From positions 1 through 6,454 of the forward strand of contig SBBK01000010.1 of the NCBI GenBank assembly GCA_005240025.1: 6,454 bases of DNA, written 5' to 3'. The DNA comes from an archaeon (GTDB lineage: Archaea; Thermoproteota; Nitrososphaeria; Nitrososphaerales; Nitrosopumilaceae). The first letter of the stretch is position 1; every line of letters begins with the position of its first letter. Below the pieces are notes generated by a model. That model saw nothing but the letters and a program-made list of their open reading frames with translations. It was not told the DNA's origin and did not search any database. A program made the translations under genes and the position numbers. Below, in pieces: positions 1 through 5,587 of this stretch.

Positions 1-10
1 AAACTATAAC

Positions 11-244
11 ATGGAAACTGGCACATCGCGTCACGATATCAAAAAGATTTTGAACGATATCAAAAAATACAAGCAATCCACAGATCAAGAAATAAGGCTG
101 CTTAATTTGAAAATCTCCAGGTTACAAAAAATTATAGAAAAAAACACAATACAAGAAGACAATCCAGACAAATACGAGATTAAAGCAATAAGGGATTTCG
201 AAGCAAAAAAGAAACAAATTGAATTCCTTCCGCTAGATTCTTAG
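11..244 (+). CDS. Small antitoxin-like protein paired with a RelE/ParE toxin
   Basis: This 77-residue, lysine- and glutamate-rich protein lies directly upstream of a RelE-fold toxin. That position, the size and the 2-base gap to the toxin start are the main evidence that it is the cognate antitoxin. Residues about 8-45 (HDIKKILNDIKKYK through LQKIIEKN) have a heptad-like spacing of I and L and probably form one long helix or a short coiled coil. The tail, EIKAIRDFEAKKKQIEFLPLD, resembles the acidic/basic C-terminal arm by which RelB-type antitoxins wrap their toxin. No ribbon-helix-helix, AbrB or HTH DNA-binding domain is evident, so any autoregulation is uncertain. The ATG at 11 is the only start seen, but just 10 bases precede it in the window, so a longer N-terminus cannot be excluded. 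I recognise no specific family by sequence. Confidence 0.6.
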   Translation: METGTSRHDIKKILNDIKKYKQSTDQEIRLLNLKISRLQKIIEKNTIQEDNPDKYEIKAIRDFEAKKKQIEFLPLDS

Positions 245-246
245 CT

Positions 247-504
247 TTGCCAATCCGGGTTTTAATTAAAAAACAGGTCCATAACAAATTTGCGCAATTT
301 CCACCCGATCTACGATTGCGAATCAATACCGCATTAAATGAGCTTCAAAACATGTGGCCTACATGCAGACTTGATATAAAGAAACTAAAGGGATATGACA
401 ACCATTACCGAATCCGGGTCGGAGATTATAGGATCTTATTTTTTCGGGAAGCTAATGTTGCAATGATTTACGACATATCGCATAGAAGCGACGTATACAT
501 CTGA
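247..504 (+). CDS. RelE/ParE-superfamily toxin (type II toxin-antitoxin system)
   Basis: This 85-residue protein has the usual length and layout of the RelE/ParE fold: an N-terminal strand (PIRVLIKK), two helices (VHNKFAQFPPDLRLRINTALNELQ), then the conserved beta-sheet. The family signature is clear: KKLKG at 45-49, YRIRVGDYRILF at 54-65 and ISHRSDVY at 77-84. RelE members cleave mRNA in the ribosomal A site and ParE members poison gyrase. The basic R55/R57/R62/H79/R80/Y84 set leans towards a RelE-type RNase, but this is inference. The start is TTG at 247, two bases after the upstream TAG. No in-frame ATG is available and no good ribosome site is seen, so translation is probably coupled to the antitoxin. 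The gene converges on bioF, leaving 113 bases between the two stops. Confidence 0.82.
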   Translation: MPIRVLIKKQVHNKFAQFPPDLRLRINTALNELQNMWPTCRLDIKKLKGYDNHYRIRVGDYRILFFREANVAMIYDISHRSDVYI

Positions 505-515
505 GAATTGCTAAA

Positions 516-529
516 TCATAATCTTATGA
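516..529. repeat. Short inverted repeat downstream of the toxin gene
   Basis: TCATAA-TC-TTATGA is a perfect 6-base inverted repeat, and its left arm plus spacer (TCATAATC) recurs at 542-549. It lies in the 113-base gap between the convergent toxin and bioF. It could form a weak stem or be an operator half-site, but it has no T-run after it, so it is not a convincing terminator. Nothing else was found in 505-617. Confidence 0.35.
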
Positions 530-617
530 ACAAAAGATTTGTCATAATCGGCATATCTCAAATGCGATTATTGAATAGTATGTGCTCACCATCATTTCTA
601 GGCTCTGACATGCATCG

Positions 618-1748
618 CTAGAGGATCCCGAACTTTTTCCCGGCCTTCTCAAAGACTCGCAATGCCGTCTGGATCTGTGTTTTTGTCAGCCACGCCGTGA
701 CCGAGACCCGAATACGTGCGCTGTTTTTTGCCACGGTCGGATACCTTATTGGCTGCGCAAATATTCCGTTGTCATACAGGTATCTGCCAAACTCCAGTGC
801 GGTTTTTTCATTGCCGATTATTATTGGAATTATGTGGGTTTCTGAATTTATCTGGTACCCAATTCTTTCCAGCCCGCAGGAAAGCATTGAGACATTTTGT
901 TGTAGTTTTTTTTGTCGTTTTTCTCTGTCCTGCCCAATCCTGTTCAGTGCCAGATCCACAAGAAAAGATGGCAGTGCAGATGTGTAGATAAAAGAGCGGG
1001 CCCTGTTTATGCACAGCTGAATTACAGAGTCATCAGATGCAACATATCCACCAAATGCGCCAAGTCCCTTGCTCAGGCTGCTTGTATACACATCAATTTT
1101 TTTTTCCACACCGAAATGACTGGCAGACCCGCGACCGTCCGGGCCCACTGTAAAATCACCATGCGCATCATCCAAGACCAGTATGGCACCGTGTTTTCCA
1201 GAGATTTCTGAAATCTGGCCGAGGGCAGCGAAATCGCCGTCCATGCTAAAGATGCCTTCTGTTATTATGAACTTTCTTGCACCATCGTGCTTTCGCAGCT
1301 TTTTTTCCAGATCTTCGGCGTTGTTGTGTTTGTATATGACGGTTTTAGCGGTACCCAGACGGCAGGCCTCGATTATACTCGCATGATTCAGCTCATCGCT
1401 GAGTATGATGTCACCTTTTTGAGTGAGGGCAGAAATTGTGCCAAGGTTTGCCATGTATCCTGTTGGAAAAATCAGTGATGACTCCTGTGACTTGTGTTTT
1501 GCAAGTGTGCCCTCCAGTTTCTTAAATGAGACGTCATTTCCAGATACAAGTCTCGAGCTGGACTGGAGCTGAGATTGGGGCACCACTCCGGACAAACCGA
1601 GGTAGTCATTTGAGCAAAAATTCACCAGACTCTTGGAATTGAACGTTATGAACGGACCGTGTACCTTGCCGTAGCGTAGCTGGCGGTACAGATTTTCCTT
1701 TCTTATTTCCGCCAGAATGTGGTCTGCAAATTTCAGTTTATGCTTCAA
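618..1748 (-). CDS. bioF: 8-amino-7-oxononanoate synthase (biotin synthesis)
   Basis: This is a PLP-dependent alpha-oxoamine synthase of 376 residues, normal for BioF (about 380). The enzyme condenses L-alanine with pimeloyl-ACP/CoA, releasing CO2, to give 8-amino-7-oxononanoate, the first ring-forming intermediate of biotin. Visible motifs are NFCSNDYLGL (43-52), SRLVSGN (65-71), FPTGYMAN (94-101), SDELNHASI (117-125) with the PLP-stacking His at 122, DDAHG (193-197) and SSLSKGLGAFGG (223-234), whose K227 is the Schiff-base lysine. IRYPTVAKNSARIRVSVTA near 334-352 is the usual C-terminal substrate region. The start is TTG at 1748, overlapping the end of bioB by 11 bases, and no in-frame ATG lies nearby. 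Related enzymes (2-amino-3-ketobutyrate CoA ligase, 5-aminolevulinate synthase) share these motifs. Coupling to bioB makes BioF much the most likely. Confidence 0.92.
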   Translation of the reverse strand: MKHKLKFADHILAEIRKENLYRQLRYGKVHGPFITFNSKSLVNFCSNDYLGLSGVVPQSQLQSSSRLVSGNDVSFKKLEGTLAKHKSQESSLIFPTGYMANLGTISALTQKGDIILSDELNHASIIEACRLGTAKTVIYKHNNAEDLEKKLRKHDGARKFIITEGIFSMDGDFAALGQISEISGKHGAILVLDDAHGDFTVGPDGRGSASHFGVEKKIDVYTSSLSKGLGAFGGYVASDDSVIQLCINRARSFIYTSALPSFLVDLALNRIGQDREKRQKKLQQNVSMLSCGLERIGYQINSETHIIPIIIGNEKTALEFGRYLYDNGIFAQPIRYPTVAKNSARIRVSVTAWLTKTQIQTALRVFEKAGKKFGIL

Positions 1749-2712
1749 GATTTATTTTTCTAATCATTTCGAGGTCTTCATCCATTTTATTTCCGCCAAT
1801 TGTAAGATAGCCTTCACTTATGATGCCGTTTGCACCGCTCAAAAGAACATCCTCACCTGAGTCCTTGAGGTGCACCTCGCGCCCGCCGGAAATCTTGATG
1901 ATGGATTTTGGAAGCGCAAATCTTGTCACTGCAAAGGTCCGCAAAATCTCCTCTGGTTCGAGGGGTACCTGGAGCTCGAGTGGCGTGCCAGGTATTGGAA
2001 CAAGCATGTTTATTGTGACCTCTTCGGGTTTGAGTCTTGCCAACTCGAGGATCAACTCAAGTCTCTGTGCTCTGGTCTCACCGAGTCCAATTATCCCTCC
2101 GGTGCAAAGCTCAAGCCCTGCCTTTCTGGCAATGTGCAGTGTGTCGAGCCTGTCCTGATAGGTGTGAGTTGTGCAGATCTCGGAAAATTTGGACCTTGCA
2201 GTCTCTAAATTGTGGTTGTATCTGTGGACGCCGAGCATTTTGAGTTTTCTGGCCTGCTCTATAGTAAGAAAGCCAAGACTGCATTCGATGCTTATCCCAA
2301 CCTCGTCGTTTATACTCGTGATGATATCGCAAACCTTCTCAAAATCCACGTTTGCTGGCTCTCTCCACGCGGCAACAAGGCAGTATGATTCTGCGCCCTG
2401 ACTTTTTGCCTTTTTTGCCATCTCAAGTATCTGCTCTGCGGGAAGCAGCTGGTAGCCATCCTCCTTACTAAAAAATGCAGACTGGCCGCAAAAAGAACAG
2501 TCTTCACTGCAATAGTTTTTTTTGATGTTTGCCAGCTGCTCGACGTCTACTTTGTTTCCATGAAATACACGCGTAATTTTGTTTGCCGAGTCTGATAGTA
2601 ATTTTAGCTCATTTTTCGGCGTGTTTATCAATGCCCCAAGTTCGGTTTCATTTAATTCAGTGCCGTCAAGAACCTTTCTTTGGCAATCTAAAATAAACTG
2701 CAGAGAACCCAA
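1738..2712 (-). CDS. bioB: Biotin synthase (radical SAM)
   Basis: BioB inserts sulfur into dethiobiotin to form the thiophane ring, using a radical-SAM [4Fe-4S] cluster and a sacrificial [2Fe-2S] cluster. The 324-residue length is typical. The radical-SAM motif is CSEDCSFCGQS with ligands C68, C72 and C75. The [2Fe-2S] ligands are present in order: C111 (ESYCLVAAW), C144 (IECSLGFL), C203 (ELCTGGIIGLGE) and R278 (ISGGRE). YNHNLETA at 165-172 is the conserved substrate/SAM segment, so all catalytic residues appear intact. Translation starts at TTG 2712. Upstream in this frame no ATG, GTG or TTG occurs before a stop. The gene leads an operon with bioF, overlapping it by 11 bases. A TATA-like element about 29 bases upstream suggests a leaderless or nearly leaderless transcript. 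Confidence 0.95.
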   Translation of the reverse strand: MGSLQFILDCQRKVLDGTELNETELGALINTPKNELKLLSDSANKITRVFHGNKVDVEQLANIKKNYCSEDCSFCGQSAFFSKEDGYQLLPAEQILEMAKKAKSQGAESYCLVAAWREPANVDFEKVCDIITSINDEVGISIECSLGFLTIEQARKLKMLGVHRYNHNLETARSKFSEICTTHTYQDRLDTLHIARKAGLELCTGGIIGLGETRAQRLELILELARLKPEEVTINMLVPIPGTPLELQVPLEPEEILRTFAVTRFALPKSIIKISGGREVHLKDSGEDVLLSGANGIISEGYLTIGGNKMDEDLEMIRKINLEA

Positions 2713-2734
2713 TATGCCGTAGCGCGCATTTACG

Positions 2735-2748
2735 TTTAATTAATATTT
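2735..2748 (-). promoter_or_regulatory. TATA-like promoter element for bioB-bioF
   Basis: On the minus strand this reads AAATATTAATTAAA, preceded by GAA, which could serve as a purine-rich BRE. Its centre is about 29 bases ahead of the bioB TTG. Archaeal TATA boxes sit about 25-27 bases before the transcript start, so the mRNA would begin at or within a few bases of the start codon. No Shine-Dalgarno sequence is seen, which fits. Confidence 0.5.
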
Positions 2749-2833
2749 CAAACCCTCATTGACTTGCCAAACCTCACGATGTCCTTCCGATTGTTGTTCA
2801 TGTGTACGAGTCACAACATCTGCCGCCTATTTT

Positions 2834-2867
2834 CTGACATACTCCCAACCCTAAAGGGTTTGGGGTT
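2834..2867 (-). repeat. IS200/IS605-type right-end hairpin, copy 1 (at the tnpB stop)
   Basis: The core at 2838-2860 is identical over 23 bases to 5525-5547, and with flanks the match covers about 33 bases with three differences. It contains AACCC-TAAA-GGGTT, a perfect 5-base stem. Outside one bulged base, CCC pairs with GGG, giving an 8-base stem. The tnpB relic's TAG stop (2851-2853 on plus) lies inside the hairpin. In IS200/IS605 elements a subterminal hairpin at the right end directly follows tnpB and forms the 3' scaffold of the omega/reRNA, so position and structure both fit. Confidence 0.7.
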
Positions 2868-3520
2868 CTACAGTCACCGGCATCCCGGCGTTGCTGTTTT
2901 GTGGGGTATCAGTGCTCCCATTACACAAATCGCTTTGTTCGCGCAACCGATCCATGATATGTGCCAATGGCACAAAGGCACAATGCGATACCGGATTTCC
3001 GATATTAAATGCCGCATTGACGTCCGCATGATCTGCGTGTCCGCACCGGACACACTGGAATCTTTTTTGTTTTCGGTTACCCAAAGACCCGCATCTAGAA
3101 CATGTCTGGCTTGTGTATGCTGGTGCGACATGGGTGACCTCTATTCCACACATTTTGGCCTTGTACTGGACGAATTTCTGTAGCGGATAGTACGACCAGG
3201 AGTTTATGGAATATCGAAATGATTTGTGATGCGTTTTGTTTTGTCTGATGCCGGACAGATCCTCAAATCGTATGCTGGATTTTTCAGATGTGGCTATTTG
3301 TATTATTTTTTTGATATCTGGTGGTTGATGTTTCTAATGATGTTTGACTCCCTAGACTTGATCTGGCGCAACAACAGGTACCTTCCTTGTTTTTGCAGTT
3401 TTGCCCGAATGTCGCGGTATTTTTTGTGTGTGTGGATTGCCTGCAAAAGACGCCGTACATGCCGTGTGCCGTGGATTGGGCGGTGTGATACGGCACAGGA
3501 CTGCACCAGCTGGTATTCAA
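2851..3520 (-). pseudogene. tnpB: Truncated, frameshifted TnpB of an IS200/IS605-family element
   Basis: TnpB is an RNA-guided RuvC-like nuclease of IS200/IS605 transposons. Two frames together encode its C-terminal half. The first, ending at 3303, includes HTHKKYRDIRAKLQ and NINHQISKK. The second, from about 3333 down to 2851, includes SIRFEDLSGIR (RuvC-II glutamate, codon 3264-3262), SINSWSYYPLQKFVQYKAK, AYTSQTCSRCG and FQCVRCG (zinc ribbon), and HADVNAAFNI (RuvC-III aspartate, codon 3024-3022). The frames join at A7 (minus strand, 3312-3306). Eight A would restore a continuous ISKKIIQIA reading. Farther upstream LEYQLVQSCAVS (about 3521-3486) resembles a decayed RuvC-I segment with the catalytic Asp replaced by Tyr, a tentative alignment. 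The N-terminal half is absent, since only about 70 bases separate this point from the next gene. No tnpA is present. Homology is firm to about 3450 and tentative beyond. Confidence 0.85.
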
Positions 3521-3589
3521 GGTGTGATGCAGCCGACAGTTTTGTGTATGAACGCCTCAGCCGAGCACGGTACGTATAGTAGGAATGAA

Positions 3590-3813
3590 ATGAACGAACT
3601 GTGGCAGTGCGGAGTCTGCAAGTCGATTGTGACAAGGGACCAGATTGACGGCAAGTGCAAGACCTGCAAGAACAGGACATGCACCACTGCAAGAGGACGT
3701 GCGACAGATGTCTGGAAATCTGTTGCGTGTTTCACAGTGATGCGAAGTTGGTCATGAGACAACAGCAACCCAACATCCACAAACTGTGTTGGATATGCAA
3801 GAGCATTCGGTAG
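3590..3813 (+). pseudogene. Small Cys-rich zinc-binding protein, split by a one-base frameshift
   Basis: Two overlapping frames encode a strikingly cysteine-patterned product. From ATG 3590 comes MNELWQCGVCKSIVTRD, then GKCKTCKNRT, giving two CxxC knuckles. Starting at ATG 3679, in the -1 frame, comes MHHCKRTCDRCLEICC, then HKLCWICKSIR and TAG 3811-3813. Joined, they make a protein of about 74 residues with four or five metal-binding pairs. Past 3680 the first frame continues without a Cys pattern to a TGA near 3757, so the join is plausible. An AGGA lies 5 bases before ATG 3590. The stop is 6 bases from the convergent abiEii stop. I do not recognise the family. It could be a frameshift mutation, an assembly error, or two tiny coupled genes whose start overlaps in ACATG. 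Zinc binding is inferred from spacing alone. Confidence 0.45.
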
Positions 3814-3819
3814 GCCAGG

Positions 3820-4755
3820 TTACTTTGGGCCGTCTATCATCCTGACTAGCTTTTTTAGATATTCAGTGAGTTCTCTGACGAACTTGATGAACTCTTCCTC
3901 ATTGATCTTTGAGACAAGTAGTCCCTTCTCAGTTCCCCAGTCAAAGATCTTGCCTTGTTCGATGAGCTTCTTTTTCGATCTAAAGTTTGTTTGGTACTTG
4001 GCATAAAGTCCGAGCGTGTGTTTCGTCTTTCTGATTACGTATTTTTCTACGTCGGCCACCCTGATGCCGAGATGTTTCTGGATAAAGTAGATATCGAGAA
4101 AATCTCTTGCCTTTATCCCCTTTCTTGTGAGCAACGCCCTCACCTTTTCGCTCAGAATTTCCTTTGCCCCACAGACATGGAAAGGAATGGTTTTTGAGTA
4201 TTCTTCGTACTCGGCGAACAAGGATGCCATCTTTTTGTCATTTTTCCTGATGGCGCCGTGTAAGCGCCCGGTTTCAGGTTTTGTGCAAATGTCTTCGACG
4301 AAATTTATCTGAACTTTGATGAACGTGTCAGTTTTCTGAACTTCTGAATAATACCACATTTTGAAGGTGCAAAGCTTGTTGCTACCTCCCAACTCGACGT
4401 GCCTTCTGTCGCTTTTTACGCATTTGAAATCAAGTCCTCTTTTCTTGGCTATGGCCTCGAAGGTTTTCCCCATGTCGTCGATGAGGTCTGACAGGTCCCT
4501 TCTGATTTCATTCGAGGATTTTTTATCAAACCTCGATTGATCTTTCCAGGTGAAGTCAATGTCTTCGGAGAATCTGAGATACCCAAGATGGTGCTTTATC
4601 AAACATGTGCCGCCCTTGAAGAGAAAGTTTTCTGAGAAGAACTCGTCATTAGAGAGGTCTGTCAGAATCTGGTGAAGTGTGATGTCCTTTTCCACCATGT
4701 CGAGCCTTTTGGTCTTGATTTTTGTTGCTACCTTTTTGATAAAATCTAAATTCAT
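3820..4755 (-). CDS. abiEii: AbiEii-family nucleotidyltransferase toxin (type IV TA / abortive infection)
   Basis: This 311-residue protein carries the ordered motifs of the AbiEii/MenT-like nucleotidyltransferase family. FLFKGGTCLIK at 44-54 supplies the GG(S/T) nucleotide-binding turn. LRFSEDIDF at 60-68 supplies the metal-binding D65/D67 pair. FIKVQINF near 145-152 supplies a further strand, ILSEKVRALL at 200-209 the conserved E203/K204, and ARDFLDIYF at 216-224 D218 and D221. Known relatives transfer nucleotides onto targets such as tRNA acceptor ends and block translation until the antitoxin relieves them. AbiE was first described as a phage-abortive system. The length is in the family range and the gene looks intact. 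ATG 4755 overlaps the abiEi TGA in ATGA, so translation is probably coupled. It ends 6 bases from the convergent split zinc-protein gene. The target here is unknown. Confidence 0.9.
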   Translation of the reverse strand: MNLDFIKKVATKIKTKRLDMVEKDITLHQILTDLSNDEFFSENFLFKGGTCLIKHHLGYLRFSEDIDFTWKDQSRFDKKSSNEIRRDLSDLIDDMGKTFEAIAKKRGLDFKCVKSDRRHVELGGSNKLCTFKMWYYSEVQKTDTFIKVQINFVEDICTKPETGRLHGAIRKNDKKMASLFAEYEEYSKTIPFHVCGAKEILSEKVRALLTRKGIKARDFLDIYFIQKHLGIRVADVEKYVIRKTKHTLGLYAKYQTNFRSKKKLIEQGKIFDWGTEKGLLVSKINEEEFIKFVRELTEYLKKLVRMIDGPK

Positions 4756-5387
4756 TTGATCACCAGCCCCACCGCTCTTTTTACGGTTTTTGGATAATTC
4801 ATCGCATACTTACGGAGTTTCTTTTCTGATATATCCTTGATCCAGTCTCCAACATCCATGGCTATCTTTTCAAATGTCATGCCCTCATGTCTTGAGAGAT
4901 AAATGAAGTCCAAAATTGTTTTTTCAGGATCAGAATACCGTATTATCTCCTCCTCCCTCACTCCGAATTTAATCAATGGTGGTGACAGTTTGATGAACCT
5001 GAATTTGTAACCGGCAATGTTGATAGGATTCGCTCTGAACAGTGAATCGCTAATCACCTCATCAATCGTGAAATACTCGTGCGTCATGTTGTTACGCTTC
5101 AGCGCAGTGTGCAGCCCGAAATACCAGTTCTTCACTCCTTTCAATTCAAGGCCTTTGGCAACAAGCTCCAGGTGATTGTATTTGGCCCTCCCAAGCATCA
5201 AACCCTCAGGAGAACGCACGTAGAATATGCCTCTAAATATCCTTACCAGATGGCCACGGTGAACGAAGTTTTTTACCGTGGTGGTGTAATCCAGCTTCAT
5301 AGTCTTGCAATACAACTTCAGATCGGCCGCGGTGACAAATTCTTTCTTGTCTATCCACAACTTTTCAAGCAAAATGCTTACTTTCAC
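4752..5387 (-). CDS. abiEi: AbiEi antitoxin / transcriptional repressor
   Basis: This 211-residue partner of AbiEii has the expected two-part structure. An N-terminal winged helix-turn-helix spans roughly 5-60 (FVTAADLKLYCKTM, TTVKNFVHRGHLVRIFRGIFYV). It is followed by the antitoxin domain with YFGLHTALKRNN (89-100) and YSDPEKTILDFIYLSRHEG (151-169), a segment typical of AbiEi proteins. In studied systems AbiEi neutralises AbiEii without a stable complex (type IV) and represses its own operon by binding inverted repeats in the promoter. A strong candidate operator lies just upstream at 5411-5442. The start is GTG 5387, because the next upstream in-frame codon is a stop. An ATG at 5391 is in another frame. 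GAGG lies 11 bases ahead of the GTG, a rather long spacing for a ribosome site. First gene of the operon. Confidence 0.88.
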   Translation of the reverse strand: MKVSILLEKLWIDKKEFVTAADLKLYCKTMKLDYTTTVKNFVHRGHLVRIFRGIFYVRSPEGLMLGRAKYNHLELVAKGLELKGVKNWYFGLHTALKRNNMTHEYFTIDEVISDSLFRANPINIAGYKFRFIKLSPPLIKFGVREEEIIRYSDPEKTILDFIYLSRHEGMTFEKIAMDVGDWIKDISEKKLRKYAMNYPKTVKRAVGLVIK

Positions 5388-5410
5388 TCATATCACAACC
5401 TCTCAGTATA

Positions 5411-5442
5411 TGAGATATTGTGACATATATAACAATATCTCA
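5411..5442. promoter_or_regulatory. Probable AbiEi operator: inverted repeat around a TATA-like element
   Basis: TGAGATATTGT (5411-5421) and ACAATATCTCA (5432-5442) are perfect 11-base inverted arms around a 10-base spacer. The TGAGATATT half-site recurs directly at 5448-5456, and a shorter CTCA...TGAG pair lies at 5402-5414. On the minus strand the spacer and first base of an arm read TTATATATG (5432-5424), a good archaeal TATA box for a transcript starting near 5402, about 15 bases before the abiEi GTG. A repressor on these arms would block TBP. The assignment to AbiEi rests on its known autoregulation and on position. Confidence 0.65.
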
Positions 5443-5504
5443 CTTGTTGAGATATTATGATATATGTCTCTAGGCTTAAATCTAGGCCTAAAAACAGGCA
5501 CTTG

Positions 5505-5527
5505 GCGGAAAGCCGCATGCCTGGCAT
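5505..5527. repeat. Two adjacent small hairpins beside the orphan right end
   Basis: GCGG-AAAG-CCGC (5505-5516) is directly followed by ATGCC-T-GGCAT (5517-5527), whose right arm runs into the right-end repeat. With the hairpin at 5532-5551 this makes three consecutive inverted repeats in about 45 bases. Each stem is short, so chance is possible for the first two. Confidence 0.35.
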
Positions 5528-5554
5528 ACTCCCAACCCTAAAGGGTTCGGGCTT
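5521..5554 (-). repeat. IS200/IS605-type right-end hairpin, copy 2 (orphan)
   Basis: This copy has the same 23-base core and orientation as copy 1 at 2838-2860, and the match extends to about 33 bases with three differences. The AACCC-TAAA-GGGTT stem and the outer CCC/GGG pairing with one bulged base are both conserved. Farther out on the tnpB-proximal side AGAA is shared with a one-base gap, and then similarity ends. No tnpB sequence was found next to it on the minus strand, so it is a solo end, either a scar of a lost element or a recombination product. Confidence 0.65.
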
Positions 5555-5587
5555 TCTCGCTCGCAATTTGTAAAAGGTGGAAAAAGA

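Noticed and set aside
526..621. A 31-codon ORF on the plus strand after the toxin gene.
   Set aside because: No ribosome site, no recognisable motif, runs into the bioF stop; length is within chance for this A/T-rich gap.
618..628. CTAGAGGATCC resembles the XbaI/BamHI junction of common cloning vectors.
   Set aside because: The match is only about 11-13 bases, it forms the natural last codons and stop of bioF, and no further vector sequence follows on either side.
697..1478. Several plus-strand ORFs of 63-99 codons opposite bioF.
   Set aside because: They are antisense shadows of a clear bioF and have low-complexity or Cys/Phe-rich translations with no domain.
1820..2401. Plus-strand ORFs of up to 112 codons, and minus-strand ORFs in other frames, within bioB.
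   Set aside because: All lie inside the well-supported bioB frame and show no protein motifs.
2764..3183. A 139-codon plus-strand ORF opposite the tnpB relic.
   Set aside because: It is antisense to the readable RuvC-II/zinc-ribbon coding and has no recognisable domain.
3505..3514. Palindrome ACCAGCTGGT as a possible left-end hairpin of the IS element.
   Set aside because: It lies within the tentative RuvC-I coding segment, has no loop and no flanking features of an IS200/IS605 left end.
3226..3579. Plus-strand ORF of 117 codons, Trp/Phe/Cys-rich.
   Set aside because: It mirrors the Arg/Lys-rich tnpB segment on the other strand; composition is what an antisense of that region gives.
5469..5490. 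TCTAGGC repeated twice with a TAGGC...GCCTA inverted pair.
   Set aside because: Too short and too close to the stronger operator repeats to interpret separately.
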